A model generated the notes under the pieces. It saw only the letters and a program-made list of their open reading frames with translations, was not told the DNA's origin and made no database searches. Position numbers and translations under genes: made by a program. A DNA stretch of 64,000 nt from Nectonema munidae. Its lineage: Eukaryota > Nematomorpha > Nectonematoida > Nectonematidae. Below, piece by piece: positions 35,517 through 48,334 of this stretch; position 1 is the stretch's first letter, and each line of letters opens with the position of its first letter. Location of the stretch: positions 88,501 to 152,500 of the forward strand of contig JAUIRK010000984.1 of the NCBI GenBank assembly GCA_030549495.1, written 5' to 3'.

Positions 35517-37378
35517 ACCTTACTACGCCATTCGAAGTTCAAAGGATGTTTCCTTCAAAATACTAGACAGAATCCTTGACAACATCAAAGATATTGACAA
35601 CGAAGACAGATTGTTGGATGACGAAAAGATTCAGCCGGTTACCGTGATCAACTTTAAAAAGTATAAAAAGAGGTATCCCATCATTAAGACGAACTTGCTG
35701 CACAGTCAAGGCGGTTCAGACAAGCACTACTCCGATGACGTAGACGAAGCGTACGGAAAGAAGTTTGGAGATAAGCACAAATCAGGATACAAAGACTTCG
35801 GTGAAGCCGGCTCAAAGGGAAAAGGAGAGAACGTATACAGAGAGGGCAACTGGGAAAATATAAAGTATGACAAAGGCTACGAACACGGATACCACGAATA
35901 TGGCAGAGAGTGGAAGAAGGGGACGAAAGGATACAAGGGCTATCGTGAAAAGGAGGCGGGTCACAAGAAGGATCTGGGTGGCTATGCAGGCAGTGGGGAG
36001 AATGCAATAGAAATGAAGTACGACAAAACAAAGGGAAAGAATAAGAATGAACGAAGAAGAAGAAGAAGAAATGGGTTAGGAGGGAAAAAAGATGGGGGAG
36101 ATCACAGCGTTGAGCTTGGCAAGATAAGTAATCGCGTTGAAGACTCTTACTCCAAAGAATTCAATCCAAGGCAGTTCAGGAAGGAGGATGATGCGCGTTA
36201 CAATCCAGACGATAGAGAGGAAAGAAGGAGAAGAATTATTTATCGATTCAATGATGGTGACGATGATGATGAAAGAAAAGTAAGAGTATCCTACCCCCGA
36301 TCAAGTGATGATGATGACTATGCGGATGACGTTTATAGAAGTGAGGATCGTGATGAAGATCGTGAGGGTTCGTTACGCCATCGCACAAATCAAATAATAG
36401 ACGAAGAAAGAAAGGAAAAAGGCAGAGGAAGATACGATGTTGATGGTGATGATGAAGAATTCAGTGGAAGATATCGTGATGATGATGAAAGAGAAGATGG
36501 TCGTCATCGCCCATATAAAAAGTATTATTCAAAGGAGAAAGAGGTTGTTGAATATGAAGAAGAAGCTGGAGAGGAAGAAGATGAAAGAGAGCCTAAGCGA
36601 TATCGAGAAAAAGAGGAAGCGAACCGATATAATGGAAGAGACGTTCCGCGCAATAATCGTGAAAAGTACCAATTCAGTGCGCACGATTCGGATAAAGAAG
36701 GGCAAAATGAAGAAAGAAGCCGTGAAAGCTATCCCCGTGAAAGGGAGGGAGAAAGAAGAGAAAAATGGCGGCCTTACTTCCATAAGCGCAGAAGTGAGCC
36801 CGTTCAAAAGCAGCACCATGATCATCACTACAACGAGAGAAGAGTGAATCCAAATTCGGATGAGGAAGAAAGAATGCCGCCTCCTTCTACAAAAGACTTC
36901 AAGGAGTATGCAAACAAAGAAGGTTTTGAGGTGCCGCGCAAAGAACGTGTACGCGAGTCAAGAGGTCCCGTCTCGCGCGAACATACTTTCTACGTTCCAT
37001 ATTCCCAGAGAAGGGAATCTCAAGTGAATGAAAGAGAAGGAAAAGGGTATCGCAAGTTTAGGGATGTTGAGGAAACGGGCGACGATTATCCCAGAGGGTA
37101 CGGAAGAGAGAATCGCGATCAACGGCCTCCACGACATTTCCTGAGGCGAGAAGAGCGTGAAAGAGAGCCAAGCAGTGAAGTGAATTATAAGAGGAGAAAT
37201 GTTTCAGAAAGAGATAATGTAGAGGATGAAGAAGAAGAAGAAGATAACAAGAAAAATGCAGTGAGTAATACAAAGTTCATCATCAAAGACAATGTCGACC
37301 CTTGGCGCGTTGAAGGAGCAGAAGATGACTACACTCCAAAAAATTACATCAGATCAAAGAGTCCCTATGAGAAACAAG
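35517..37378 (+). CDS. Large charged exon of a secreted-type protein (DUF4779-like)
   Basis: A 620-codon exon from a TTTAATTTAG acceptor to a CAAG|GTAAAA donor. The first 60 residues look structured (PYYAIRSSKDVSFKILDRIL, then DDEKIQPVTVINF). A Gly/Lys/Tyr/His-rich region follows (residues about 75-175: KSGYKDFGEAGSKGKG, GYEHGYHEYGREWKKGTKG). Then comes a long Arg/Asp/Glu-rich, probably disordered region with RRRRRRNG and GDDDDERK-type runs. The Gly-Tyr-Lys-His part resembles arthropod DUF4779-type proteins, which are usually secreted and may serve cuticle or matrix. That name is from memory and tentative. An upstream signal exon candidate is at 28520. The frame runs on into the intron to a stop at 37438, so a read-through form is possible. 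Downstream exons were not identified. Confidence 0.65.
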
Positions 37379-39975
37379 GTAAAATCATTCTCTTCATTCG
37401 CAAATCAATACCCTTGATAGATCCAGTTGTGATTTTCTGAATTTTTAGTGTGGAATTAAAATTCCATGCTACAATTGACAATTTTATTGGTTAATTTAAT
37501 TCACCAAAAGTGATTTTGACATATTTTTAAAGGCACAATTTCTGAATACTACAAAATAAGCAAGACGTACTTTTTTGATTAAAGTATCTTGCAAAAAAAT
37601 AGTTATACATTTTATAGAAGCAAAAAATAAAGAATATAGAATTGTAGAGTGGTAATAAATTAAATGATTTCTAATAGGATATTTAAAAGAAGAGATTTGA
37701 TAGAAAAATAATTGAAAAAAATATAGAATTTGACTAGGATAATTCACTGGTTCAAATTTGTCACTTATATCGGAGTTTCTTGTCGCATCTCAATTCCATG
37801 AGCACTAGTTCTGTTTTCTTTAACTTTGGCTCCCTTTAATATAAAAGAGTTCTCAAACTAATATTTGATAAAAATTTCCCATTAGTTTGATTTTTAACAA
37901 AATCAGGATAGCATAGCTATTTTCCTTATTTTGAGGTTAATGACCGTTTTTCATCTCAAAAATTATCATAATGTGTTTAGGATGAAATTTATTGAGTGAA
38001 ATAATTTGTTATTCATGATGCATCTCAAATAACGAATTTCAGCTGTAGTTCTGCAAATAGGGAAGTTTCTTTCTTTAAAGAGTCTTAAAAGTTAACTTAA
38101 AAATCGATCCAAACCTGAATCAATCTAATATTACACAAAAAACGCTGTAAAGATAATTTTGTCAAATCAAAATATTTAGTTATTATTGGCTTTATTGTCT
38201 TATATTTAGTTATTATTTAAGGAATGGCATATTTACCTCGAAAATATCAAAGGTGATTCGCATATTAGCATAGGACAAGATTAATTAAAAAAATATATTA
38301 TTGGCCATTTCTGGCCAATTAAAACACTTTAAGTTAAACTCAACAAATTAAGAGATATATAGAGAGTAATTTGAAAAATATCCAAAGTTAAGCCATGTTA
38401 TGAATGCATAAAAAGCAACCTTACTTCCTTACTGATAAACCTACATTTTTCATTTCTAGATAGCACAGAAAACAAGATAAAGCTTCACTTTCAAAGATAT
38501 CACTCTTGAAGTTGGGCCTTTTCTCAAATTTTTGAAGTAGGCACACACTTCCAAGGAAATTTAACTTTGCTAAACTTTTGCATAACAATCACATGTTTTT
38601 AATAAATCATATATTTCTCCTTTATGCGTTTATTTACACGCAAGATGCATTCAACAGGCACAGCGCTGGTGAGAAATCCAGCTCCAAACTCAAAGCGCAG
38701 TCTTAAACCCTGCTTCTAAAGTGCTAGATTCTCAACTTTTTATGAGAAAATGAGACGTGGACATCATGCAGGGACAAAATGTTTACATGGAATAATCCAA
38801 TCAATATATCATAAACCTGACTTTTTTGCACAATCATTCAGATTTGTCGCATTCCTTTGAAAAAATTTAAATTTTTTAACCTATTTCACGATGTTTATGA
38901 TGTTTTCTAGTCTTTTTTTATTTATTTTTTTTCATTTGAAAAAGATTATTAATTTTACGAAATTGTACTAGCTAAGAACGTTATGGAGAATAAGTCATAC
39001 TTAAGTAGTAGACTGAAGGAGCAGGTGCGCTCAAGAATAATGAAATCAGTAAACGTATGGGCTCTAACTTTGTGAAATATCATTTGAAAAGGAATTTTAC
39101 TTTAAATTCGACATTTTTCTATTTTTAATTATCATTATGCCACATTAAAGCAAATTTTGATTATAATATATATTTTGTCCGAGCGCCAAATTAAAAGTTC
39201 TTCATTTCATTAACTCTTTCATGCCGATAGGTCAGTAATGCATAGTTCCTTCAAGTGCCGAAAAGTCCATTTAATTTGATTATCTGATATGCCGAAGCAA
39301 AAATATTTCGTTTTATTTAAAAAATATTTTATGGTTATATAAATCTCTTTCGTTTTCTAATCAATCTATGACAAACTTTTAAATAAAGATGTCTTCCATT
39401 ATTTATCTTAACAAAGCTGAAAGGAACTTTGGTCTATCATCTCCTCTAAAAGAACTTCAGGAAGGGAAATGAATGCATAATTGCTTACTTAAGATTAATT
39501 GGGACATAATATTTAGATTAAGTGTAGAATTTTACTATTTATTATTTTATTTTTTAATCATTTACTATTTTATTATTTATTTTTTTATTAGTTGAATAAA
39601 AATATTAAAATTCTGTCTCAGAAAATTCGTTCTTAAAAAACTTGGTCTTTCGGTTGACTCATAGTAGGCGGAAACTCAACATTTTGAAACAACTAAACTT
39701 ACCAGCAAACTAACTAATAAACTAACTGGCTAACTAACTCGTTTTTTTAATTTTTGTTAAAGAGTTTTTTGAGACCAAATTTCCATACCGAGGCTTGAGC
39801 TCCAGTTTAGTCAGAAAGAGTTTCCTGGCCACCCAATAAAGATTTTTTAGTTAAGAGTAATATTTTAAATCAAAGCACAAATCTTTTGTACCGTTTTAAG
39901 TTTGAATAATAAATCTGTTGAAAAATGGCGTGCAGTTGTCAAAATACGAGACACTTTGTGTATTCATCTTAATCA
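37379..39975. other. Non-coding stretch
   Basis: AT-rich sequence after the charged exon. No further exon could be supported. Confidence 0.4.
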
Positions 39976-40300
39976 AATTAATTAATTAATTAATTAATTA
40001 ATTAAGTTGTCTGTGGCGTTCGCACCCATCCTTTCGGATATCGTGGCCCGCCCGGAATGCTGAATCCAAGTCTACCTGGACTTTCCATCCCACTAAACGC
40101 CTACCGGCCCTTGTTACTGCATAGCTATACCTTGTTATATATATTATTTTACAAGAATTTATGTTACAAATATATAAATACAGCTGAGTGAACGATACGA
40201 TCCTAACGCTAACGCTCCCAATTTGGGAAACAAACTTATTGTCTAGTGATAGCTTGATTACTAACCATGTAGAATCGGGTCGCCAGAGCACTACCTAAGC
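39976..40300 (-). repeat. GC-richer block ending in (AATT)n: possible non-LTR 3' end
   Basis: A 30-bp (AATT)n array (39976-40005) borders a block of higher GC content (GGGCGGGCCACGATATCCG on the minus strand). The shape, unique sequence ending in a short tandem tail, fits the 3' end of a LINE or SINE on the minus strand. No coding was recognised. Confidence 0.3.
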
Positions 40301-40412
40301 GTAAAAACCTTTGAATTCTTCAGAGGAAGAAAACCATGGTAAAAAACCGGCACTTTTTATTAATCAATTAAGTTGTTTGTTAAGTTGTTTGAATCAAATT
40401 ATGCGGCGAATC

Positions 40413-42344
40413 GTCGCAATCGTAACACGCTTGCTACAATCAATGGGCTCTCTCTATCACTTTGATCTTGCCGCCTTTTTTAATCGTAGCACGCTTGCTA
40501 CAATCAATGGACCCTCTCTAACACTTTGATCCTGTCGCCTTTTCTTCATTTTGCCGAATCTTGAACAAGGACATTTTTCTCATCACCGTTTTCTAGGCAA
40601 GTGCAGTTGCAAGCACATATGATGTCATATTTACTAAGTGAGCGATGAACTTTAACTCGTTGCACAACCCAACGCATTTTTCTCGCTCAATGCCATAAAA
40701 TTATATCAATTAAACCTCTCAGGTTTATTTTTTCAAACCTCTCATATTTAATTTTTTTATTCTTCGATGATGTTAAATTGATTGAAAAGTTAGATAAATC
40801 TATAATTGTTTGATAGTTTTTTATTAGTCATATAATAATTAGATTTGAATTTTCAATTTAACTTTGCATTTTGGATAAGCTTTTGAATACTGTTTTATTA
40901 TTTTTTTTTAACTATTTTTAGATTATAATTTAACTATTTTTTTCAAACGAGCCACTTGTTTATTTTGGTTGATATGAAAAAATATAACAAAAACCATTAG
41001 ACAAATAAATTAAAAATTATTTTCATGAAGTTTTAAAATGTAAAGTCTCTTTATATACTTTCAATACTTTTTTAAACAAGGCATTTCCTTTATAATTCTT
41101 TGACGTTATTTATAATATTACCGCCTCAAAGCCAGTTATTTCCAATGAGCTAGTCCCTCAAGGGTTAATATTTGAACAAATTCTGTTTTCTTATTTTATT
41201 AATGACTTTCATAACATGCAAAAATTCAAGTCGTACATGATAACTTTTATCAATATAAAAAACTAAGTATAATTGATGGAATCCAGATAAATATTTAAGT
41301 TTTGCTATATAAAACACTTTTTTTTACAACATAGCAATATTAACTAGGTAAACTCAGATCTAAAATGAATAAAAGTCAATCATCTTTCACATTAAAAAGA
41401 ATATAATTTTACTAGCCGGTTCTGTGGTCGTTTCTCACTTAGCTCGAAACATAGGATCATTGGTGGTGTGTATTATGATCTGAGGGTAGGTTTAATCATG
41501 TCATAATTTTTGCCCATTTTACATCATTACAAAACATATACAAAAATAATTTCAATATGTTCTCTTAGTCAGTTTTTAGCATACTTATATTTTTTATGGG
41601 TATTTATTACTTCTTCTCTGATACTTTTGTTGAAAAGCACAATATTTTCATTTCTTCTTTCATGATTATGCTCCACCTTTTTTGAAAGGGCATTTTGACC
41701 ATCTTTATTGAATATGAGCTTACCTAAGTAAAATTTAAACCATATTTAAGAAACAACTTTAACCTAATCTACATTCTATCAATAGTATTTTATGCAATTT
41801 TTTTATAAACTATTCTAGATGTTTTTGATATATAATTTTAATTAGTTGATTCAGTATTTTTAATACCCATTAATGACCAACATCTAGCATGTGTTTTGTG
41901 GTAATATATGATTAGTTTGGTAGATAAAAAACATAACTGCACATTTATAAACTTGCTAGAAACAAAATATATTATTTTAGATCGAAAAAACAAATCCTAA
42001 CCTAAAAGTTATATTGTCCTAAAGGGAAACATATCATTTTTATTGAATAAATTAAGAGCTACGATTAGTCCCATGCAATCAGAATTATCTGTTCATCGCT
42101 CATTTAGTAAATATGACATCATATGTGCTTGCAACTGCACTTGCTTGCCTAGAAAACGGTGATGATGAGGAAAAATGTCCTTGTTCAAGCTTCGGCAAAA
42201 TGAAGAAAAGGCGGCAGGATCAAAGTGTTAGAGAGAGTCCATTGATTGTAGCAAGCGTGCTACGATTAAAAAAGGCGGCAAGATCAAAGTGTTAGCGAGT
42301 GCCCATTGATTGTAGCACGCGTGCTACGATTGGTCCTGTGCGAC
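40413..42344. mobile_element. Foldback element with about 240-bp terminal inverted repeats
   Basis: The arms 40413-40650 and 42091-42344 are inverted copies of each other with roughly 90% identity. Each arm contains subunits of about 60 bp with GTAGCACGCTTGCTACAATC and CACTTTGATC-TGCCGCCTTTT. Near the right end the motif forms a perfect 16-bp palindrome, GTAGCACGCGTGCTAC (42312-42327). The 1.44-kb AT-rich interior has no gene. The superfamily is unknown and no target duplication was determined. Confidence 0.75.
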
Positions 42345-42420
42345 TGAGCACAACGCATATTGGAAACTTTTCACGGTGAGCGGCCATTTATTGCCACTCG
42401 TAAATCTCTATTGCATATCA
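42345..42420. repeat. Dispersed repeat piece with GGCCATTTATTGCC
   Basis: The segment with AAACTTTTCACGGTGAGC and GGCCATTTATTGCCACTCGTAA matches, inverted, 48335-48400. The right-hand copy carries the GGCAATAAATGGCC core twice. It may belong to the neighbouring foldback element's family. Confidence 0.5.
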
Positions 42421-43312
42421 ATCAAACTCTTGATTTCACTAAATCTCTCCAAGAAACACATCAATCAAACTACATGTTTGCATTGATTTTTCCTTTTTCC
42501 ATCTCTCGATCCAACCGCACTACTATTATCTCGCATTGTTCCTGCGTTTTCATACAATCTTGCTACACAACTCAACTTGCTTCCAAACAAAAAAGTTGCT
42601 CCCTTTTGTGTTAAGGTTGCATGGTTGTTTTTGACTTAAGAATAACTGTTTGTTATTTGAAAAAATCATCTCAAAGAATTGGAAAACTCAAATGTTTAAT
42701 ATGATATACCTTTTCCATTTTGAATCGATTTCTAAAAAACAATAAAAAAAAACCTTCAAATTATTTCTTTTTACAATAAACCTTCTTCAATTAATTTTTT
42801 GATTTCATCCTTATGATTTCAAATTTTCATATGGGAAAAAGATATAAACATTTTTAAAACCATAATGGATGAATTCAGAAGGGAAAAAATGATTTCAAAG
42901 TGAAAAAAATGAATTTGAAATGAAAAAGGATGAATTTAAAATAGAAAATTATCTAAGAAATTTTTTAAAGAAAAAATTACATCGTGTGTTTTTTTAACCG
43001 GTCGATTAACGGGTTAATTTTGAAGAAATTTCAAATTTTTAAATCTATATAAAAATATATAATATCAGGGGCAAACCTCCTTAAAAATTTTGGGGAGGGG
43101 TAAACTTTTTTTTATAACTTAAAATATATTTTAAAAGAATTTCTGTCTAAAACTCAACCGTAAAACAAATAAGGTAACATGAAAAGCCTACTCGCAAGCT
43201 AAACACGTCTTTTAAATGATAAAAAATCAAGCTATTCAATTTTTTTCAACCCCTTTGAAATCCTTTTTTCATTTGATATCATTTTGAATATCCTTTATTG
43301 TTTTGTATTTAT
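42421..43312. other. Non-coding stretch
   Basis: An 84-codon frame (42360-42614) has no recognisable motif. Otherwise simple AT-rich sequence. Confidence 0.35.
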
Positions 43313-43431
43313 TATAAGGACGTGTATAAGAGTGGTTAGGGGTCGAACCGATCCTTGAGCCATAATATTCATAGTACGATACAAGCACTGCATCAGTGCC
43401 TTCTCGATCAAACCACCCCATGATACCCTTA
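43313..43431 (+). repeat. SINE-like sequence, second copy
   Basis: ATAAGAGTGGTTAGGGG (box A-like) and GGTCGAACC (box B-like, closely spaced) are followed by ACGATACAAGCACTGC and CAGTGCCTTCTCGATC. The last part matches the tail of the sequence at the window start. Confidence 0.4.
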
Positions 43432-44372
43432 ACTTTATTCAATTAAGTTTGTTCCTTCCAAAATTGAGTTTGAATCGAGTAAATTTAAAGAGTTTCAGAA
43501 CGAAAAATCAAACAATTTGTTTTTAGATAGAAAATCCAAAAAAGTTGTAAATTAAGGCTGTATCACTTCTTAATAAAATCTTAAATATTCCGAAAAATCT
43601 TTCAAAATTTTAATCTAATTTGTTTAAAAAAGTGTATTCACTAAAAGATTCCATCAAAATTCTTGATTTGAGTAGTACTAGCTTCAAACTTGATTTACTC
43701 AAAAAATTCTATTTTATTTTTTTTTGTAGGTTGAGATTTAACAACAAACAAATAAAACCTTTTGAAACTAATTTGCATGATAAAACTTTGATTTTTAAAG
43801 TTAGCATTTAGTGCTTGTTCACAATTGATGTCAAACGAGACAGATGGACCAAGACTTAAAATGGTAAAGAATATCGAATTTATTAAGTGACTTAACAATT
43901 GAATGTTGACAAGAGTGGACTTTGTCGAAAATTGATAAAAGATAAATTTAAACAATTAGGATTTAGAAAAAACTTTTTTTCAAAAAGCTTGAACTTTTTA
44001 AATGGATTTTCCTAGGTTGTTCTCGCTTAATTTTATGAGAATAACTTAATAAAGTTTACTAGAGAAAAAATAATGTTGGAAGAAACAAAAGATATTATTC
44101 AGAAAACGATTGCATGATTAAAGTTACAATTGTATAAAAAAATATTATTGTCATAATAGCATCTTGTTTTGTGGTGAAAAAATGGAAACAATACAAAAAA
44201 ACTTTAAATTTAAAACCTTAAATTCTATCATGCAATTAGATCGGAAAAAGGAGTTTAGACATAAAATTCTAATAAATTGTAATTAACTTTGTTTCCTTTT
44301 AATAAAGTTCTTGACGAATGTGTCCAGGGGTTGATTAAATTGATAGAAAAAATAAAATAATATTGAACTTTT
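43432..44372. other. Non-coding stretch
   Basis: AT-rich, no gene recognised. Confidence 0.4.
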
Positions 44373-44385
44373 AAATAACTTGTTT

Positions 44386-47300
44386 AGCGCTTTAACCTAA
44401 AGCTCCGGGTAGAACAAACTCGATAGCCTTGACTGGCTCTTGTTCTAGGAAAAATAACCCCGATTCCAAATTACGACTGCCTTGTGGGTTTAATACTTGA
44501 TTGTATAAAGGCTAAAGGTTTCCAGTCCTGAATACAAATACTGGTTGGCGCCAGGAAGGGGACCCGGTCATAAAAATCACGCTCCAAAATAACATTATGC
44601 AACAACAACTCAAATACTACGGAAAATTATGTTCTCAGTTGCTTAACCTCCGGGTAACTGGGGCAAATAGAGTCACGGGGAAGGAGTTTTTCTCATAGGT
44701 AAGTACAAGAAGACTCATGACGGACCCTGTTAAAGCCCATTGGGAGACCAGGATTCCTAATTTTTTGTCCCTTAGAAAGCCAATGAAAATACTCAGAATT
44801 GCGTCAGCAAATGTTGGTTCGTTTGTAGATAGAAGTGTTTAAGTGGTGAATATGCTTGTAGAAAGAAAGGTAATTGTTGCAGGTCTTCAGGAAGTGAGAT
44901 ATAAGAAAGAAGGCACGCTGATGATTAGAGCGGGTGAGCACGGATACAAATTGTACTCGATTGGAAACAAAGTAGGGCAAGGCGGAGTTGGTCTAATGTT
45001 CATCAGGATTGGCTTGAAAAGATTGTCAGTGTTAGAAGAGTGTCAAGTAGAGCAATTATTATGGAGATGGCTGTTTACGAAGAAGTGGTGACATTTGTAT
45101 CTGGCTACGCACCACCGGTTGGTCTTAGTTTAGAAGAAAAAGTGGAGTTTTACGATTGTTTGACTGAAGTGATGATGAAGGTAAAGGGTAAGTGCGTTGT
45201 TCTTGGTGATTTCAATGGACATGTTGGTAGAGATGTTGAAGGTTTCGAAGACGTTTACGGAGATTTTGGTTTTGGAAAAAGAAAAAAAGAGAGAGAAATG
45301 CTGCTAGAGTTTGCCGATAGTTTTGACCTGAAGATTGTCAATACCCTTTTCAAAAAAGAGAAGGAAAAATTGATAACTATATTGATTCGGGCGTGAAAGT
45401 AAGTGTAGCAGATTATAAATTGGTTAGAAAAAGCGATAAAGTTAAGGACGTGAAAGTGATTGCTGGTGAAGAAGTGATGACTCAACATAGACTGTTAGTT
45501 ACGGAGATGATTTTTAATCCGAAACGAACGATTATTAGGGAAAAGAAAGAGAGAGTGAAAACTTGAAAAGTGAAAGAGACTCGTACAAAGGAAAAGTTTG
45601 TTAGAGAAGCACAGCGTGTTCTGGAAGAGGCCAATTGCTGGAATGACCAGGATGTTAAGAATGCAGTTAAAAATAAGAAATCGAAATACAAAAATTGGCG
45701 TAAAGTAAAAACGGAGTTAGCTAGAAAGGATTATGTGGAGAGCAGGAAAGAGGCAAAAAAGGTCATTAGGAGGGCAATGACTGACGAAGTTTAAAAGAAA
45801 TTAAAAGAATTTGAGACCAGAAGAAAGAATGAGAAAAGTCTTTAAAATGGCAAAATATAGCACTAGAAATAAAAAAAGATATTGTTGGCGTGCCTTGCAT
45901 ATCAGATAAAAATGGAAACAAATATCTTGATCTAGAAGACAGATTGAAAACATGGAAAGGATAGATTATTGAAAGGAACTTCTCAATAATGAAAATTCAT
46001 GGGAAATTTCTTCCAGTAACAATATTATCCAGGGTCCAGTAAGGCTAATAACAGCAGAGGAGATAAAGGCCGCTATATTGAAGATGAAGCATGGTGGCCC
46101 AAGTGATTTACCTATTGAGGTGATTGAGATGAGTCAATTGGAAAATGAGTTAGCAAAGATTGGAAATCGAATGATGAATGGAGAAAAAATGGCAGAAAGT
46201 TGGAGAAAAAGCGTTTTAGTTCCGTTGTACAAGAGGAAAGGCGATGCAAAAGAGTGTAAGAATTACAGAAGTCTGAAAATGCTGGAGCACGGTATGAAGG
46301 TTTTGGAAAGAGTGTTTGAAGGTAGGATCAGAGCGAAAGTTGATATTGATGATCTGCAAATGGGGTACACCAGAAGGCACTATAAACGCAAGTTTCATAA
46401 TGAGGCAACTGATTGGAAAGTATTTGAGAGTTGGAAAAGAATTGTATATAGCGTTTGTCGATCTTGAGAAGGCTTTTGATTCAGTTCCTAGGAATGTTAT
46501 ACGTTGGGCATTAAGAAAGAAGGGTATACCTGAGTTTGAAGTGAACGCAGTAATGGAAATGTATCGAAATTCAAGAACAGCAGTGCGTATATCGAAGGTG
46601 GGCTTTCAGAGTGGTTTAAAATAAATGTTGGTGTTCATCAAGGGTCTGTAATAAGTCCTTTGTTGTTTATCAGAGTGATAGACGCTCTGAGCTCGGAAAT
46701 CCCGAAAAATAATCGTGAATTTTTGTATGCTGATGATTTGGTAGTTGTGGGTGATAGTTTGGATGAGTTGAATGTTAAGTATACCGAATGGAAAAGAACA
46801 CTTGAAAGCAAAGGATTTAAAAAAATGTAGCAAAGACCAAAGTGATGATCGTGAGTAATAAAACTAATGGTGTCAGGGAAGGGAGTAGTGTCGACCCCTG
46901 TTCATTATGTGGACTGAGGGTAATGAGAAACGCCATTTTATGTACGACTTGTAATAAGTGGGTTCACAAAAGATGTTCCTCTATAAAGGGCTCTCTTTCT
47001 GCAGTGAGTGGCTTTGTTTGTAGAAAGTGCAAAAATGGAGACAGCGTAAGTACTCTTATTGAAAAAGTCAAATTAGGAGATGATACGTTCGATGTTGTTG
47101 ATGATTTATGTTATTTGGGCGATATGATCAATTGCAACAGTGATGTTTCTAGTAGCGTAAGAGCGCGAATACGCTTAGGTTGGAAAAAGTTCAAGGAATT
47201 ATCCGCTTACTGTGTGGAAATTTTTTATCTGACGAACTAAAAGCAAGGCTGTATAAAGTTTGTGTTAGAAGTACGATTTGTTACGGTTCTGAATGCTGAG

Positions 47301-47727
47301 TGATGAAGAAGGCTGACACGAGAAGGCTACAAACAACTGAGATGAGAATGATTAGGATGATGTGCGGAAAGACGCTGAAAGATAGGATTGCCAACGATGT
47401 GTTGAGAAAGAAAATTGGAATTGAGGATATAGAAGTGCATTTAGAAGAGAATAGATTAGGTTGGTTTGGTCATGTCGAAAGGATGTCCGAAGGGAACGTT
47501 GTAAAGAAGATAAAAGATGAATTGATTGATGAAAAGATGAAGAGAGGAAGACAAAAGAAAGCATGGAATGAAGTGATTCATCACGATATGGAAAGAAGAA
47601 AGATTGTGCGAAGTGATGCTAAAGAAAGAATGAAATGGCGTAGTTGTTGCAGCAAACTGGTTGACCCCGACTCTTTGGGAACAATAACCAGGCCTAGAAG
47701 GCAAAATGGATGATGATGATGATGATG
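44386..47727 (+). mobile_element. Full-length non-LTR retrotransposon (APE-RT LINE, 'craniofacial development protein 2-like')
   Basis: It is flanked by a perfect 13-bp target duplication, AAATAACTTGTTT (44373-44385 and 47728-47740), and ends in (GAT)n at 47709-47727. A 5' leader of about 400 bp precedes an ATG at 44783 (MKILRIASANVGSF). Domains in order: AP endonuclease (IVAGLQEVRYKKEG; VVLGDFNGHVGRDV); a charged linker; reverse transcriptase (FVDLEKAFDSVPRN; HQGSVISPLLF; LYADDLVVVG near 46730); a C4HC3 finger (46893-47024); and a C-terminal region (RLGWFGHVERMSEGNVVKKI) ending at 47713. Database proteins called craniofacial development protein 2-like are usually this kind of LINE. Several stops and frameshifts (for example a stop near 44840 and one just after RISKVGFQSGLK at about 46620) make it defective. 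The clade (RTE/Jockey-like) was not fixed. Confidence 0.92.
46893..47024 (+). other. PHD-like C4HC3 finger inside the LINE protein
   Basis: Cysteine/histidine spacing CxxC-x10-CxxC-x4-H-x2-C-x14-CxxC (CSLCG..., CTTCNKWVHKRC, CRKC) fits a PHD-type zinc finger. It sits between the YADD-containing palm/thumb part and the C-terminal region. The role is unknown; binding to nucleic acid or chromatin is conjecture. Confidence 0.65.
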
Positions 47728-47740
47728 AAATAACTTGTTT

Positions 47741-48334
47741 TCCAACAGTTTTCGGCACTAATGCCTTCTTGGAGGAAATAATACAAAATAAAAAGGAGAG
47801 CAGGTAATTATACACTGACAAAATAGGCTATCAATGAAACTTGTTTTATTTTAATTCTGTTTAAATACAATTTTGTCAAAAAAAACTTGTTAAAATAAGA
47901 GTAAAAAGAAATATCAAATTGATTCCTCAAAAATGGTCGTTCTCGCTATGAAAAGCTTTTTCCTATGAAACATTTCTTCGAAAATACTTTATTTTATTAC
48001 AACTAGTAAAATTAACTTACAACTATATAAAATAATTAACTTCACATGTTACTCAAAAAGTGTCAAAATAAAGAGAAAGTTTAAAATAAATTTTCATGAA
48101 ATGGAAGTATCGATGTAAACAATCGAAATAACTTGAAAATTGAGTTGGTTCAACAGAAAATAGTTGGAAAAGTATTGATTCAATGATCGTCAGTGACTGT
48201 CGTGAGGTGTTGTGAAGAGAGGAGGAGACAAACGTGACAGAGAAATACTAACACAGGCGAGTATGAGAGGGCAGTGCGACTCACGCTCAAAGCGGAATTT
48301 GGCAGTGCGGAGACAGCTCAAAGGGTAAATTGAC
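47741..48334. other. Non-coding stretch
   Basis: Mostly AT-rich; a GC-richer portion from about 48190 leads into the repeat piece at 48335. Confidence 0.4.

Noticed and set aside
36437-36847. 136-codon Met/Lys-rich frame inside the charged exon
   Set aside because: An alternative frame of purine-rich codons of the 35517-37378 exon; no independent support.
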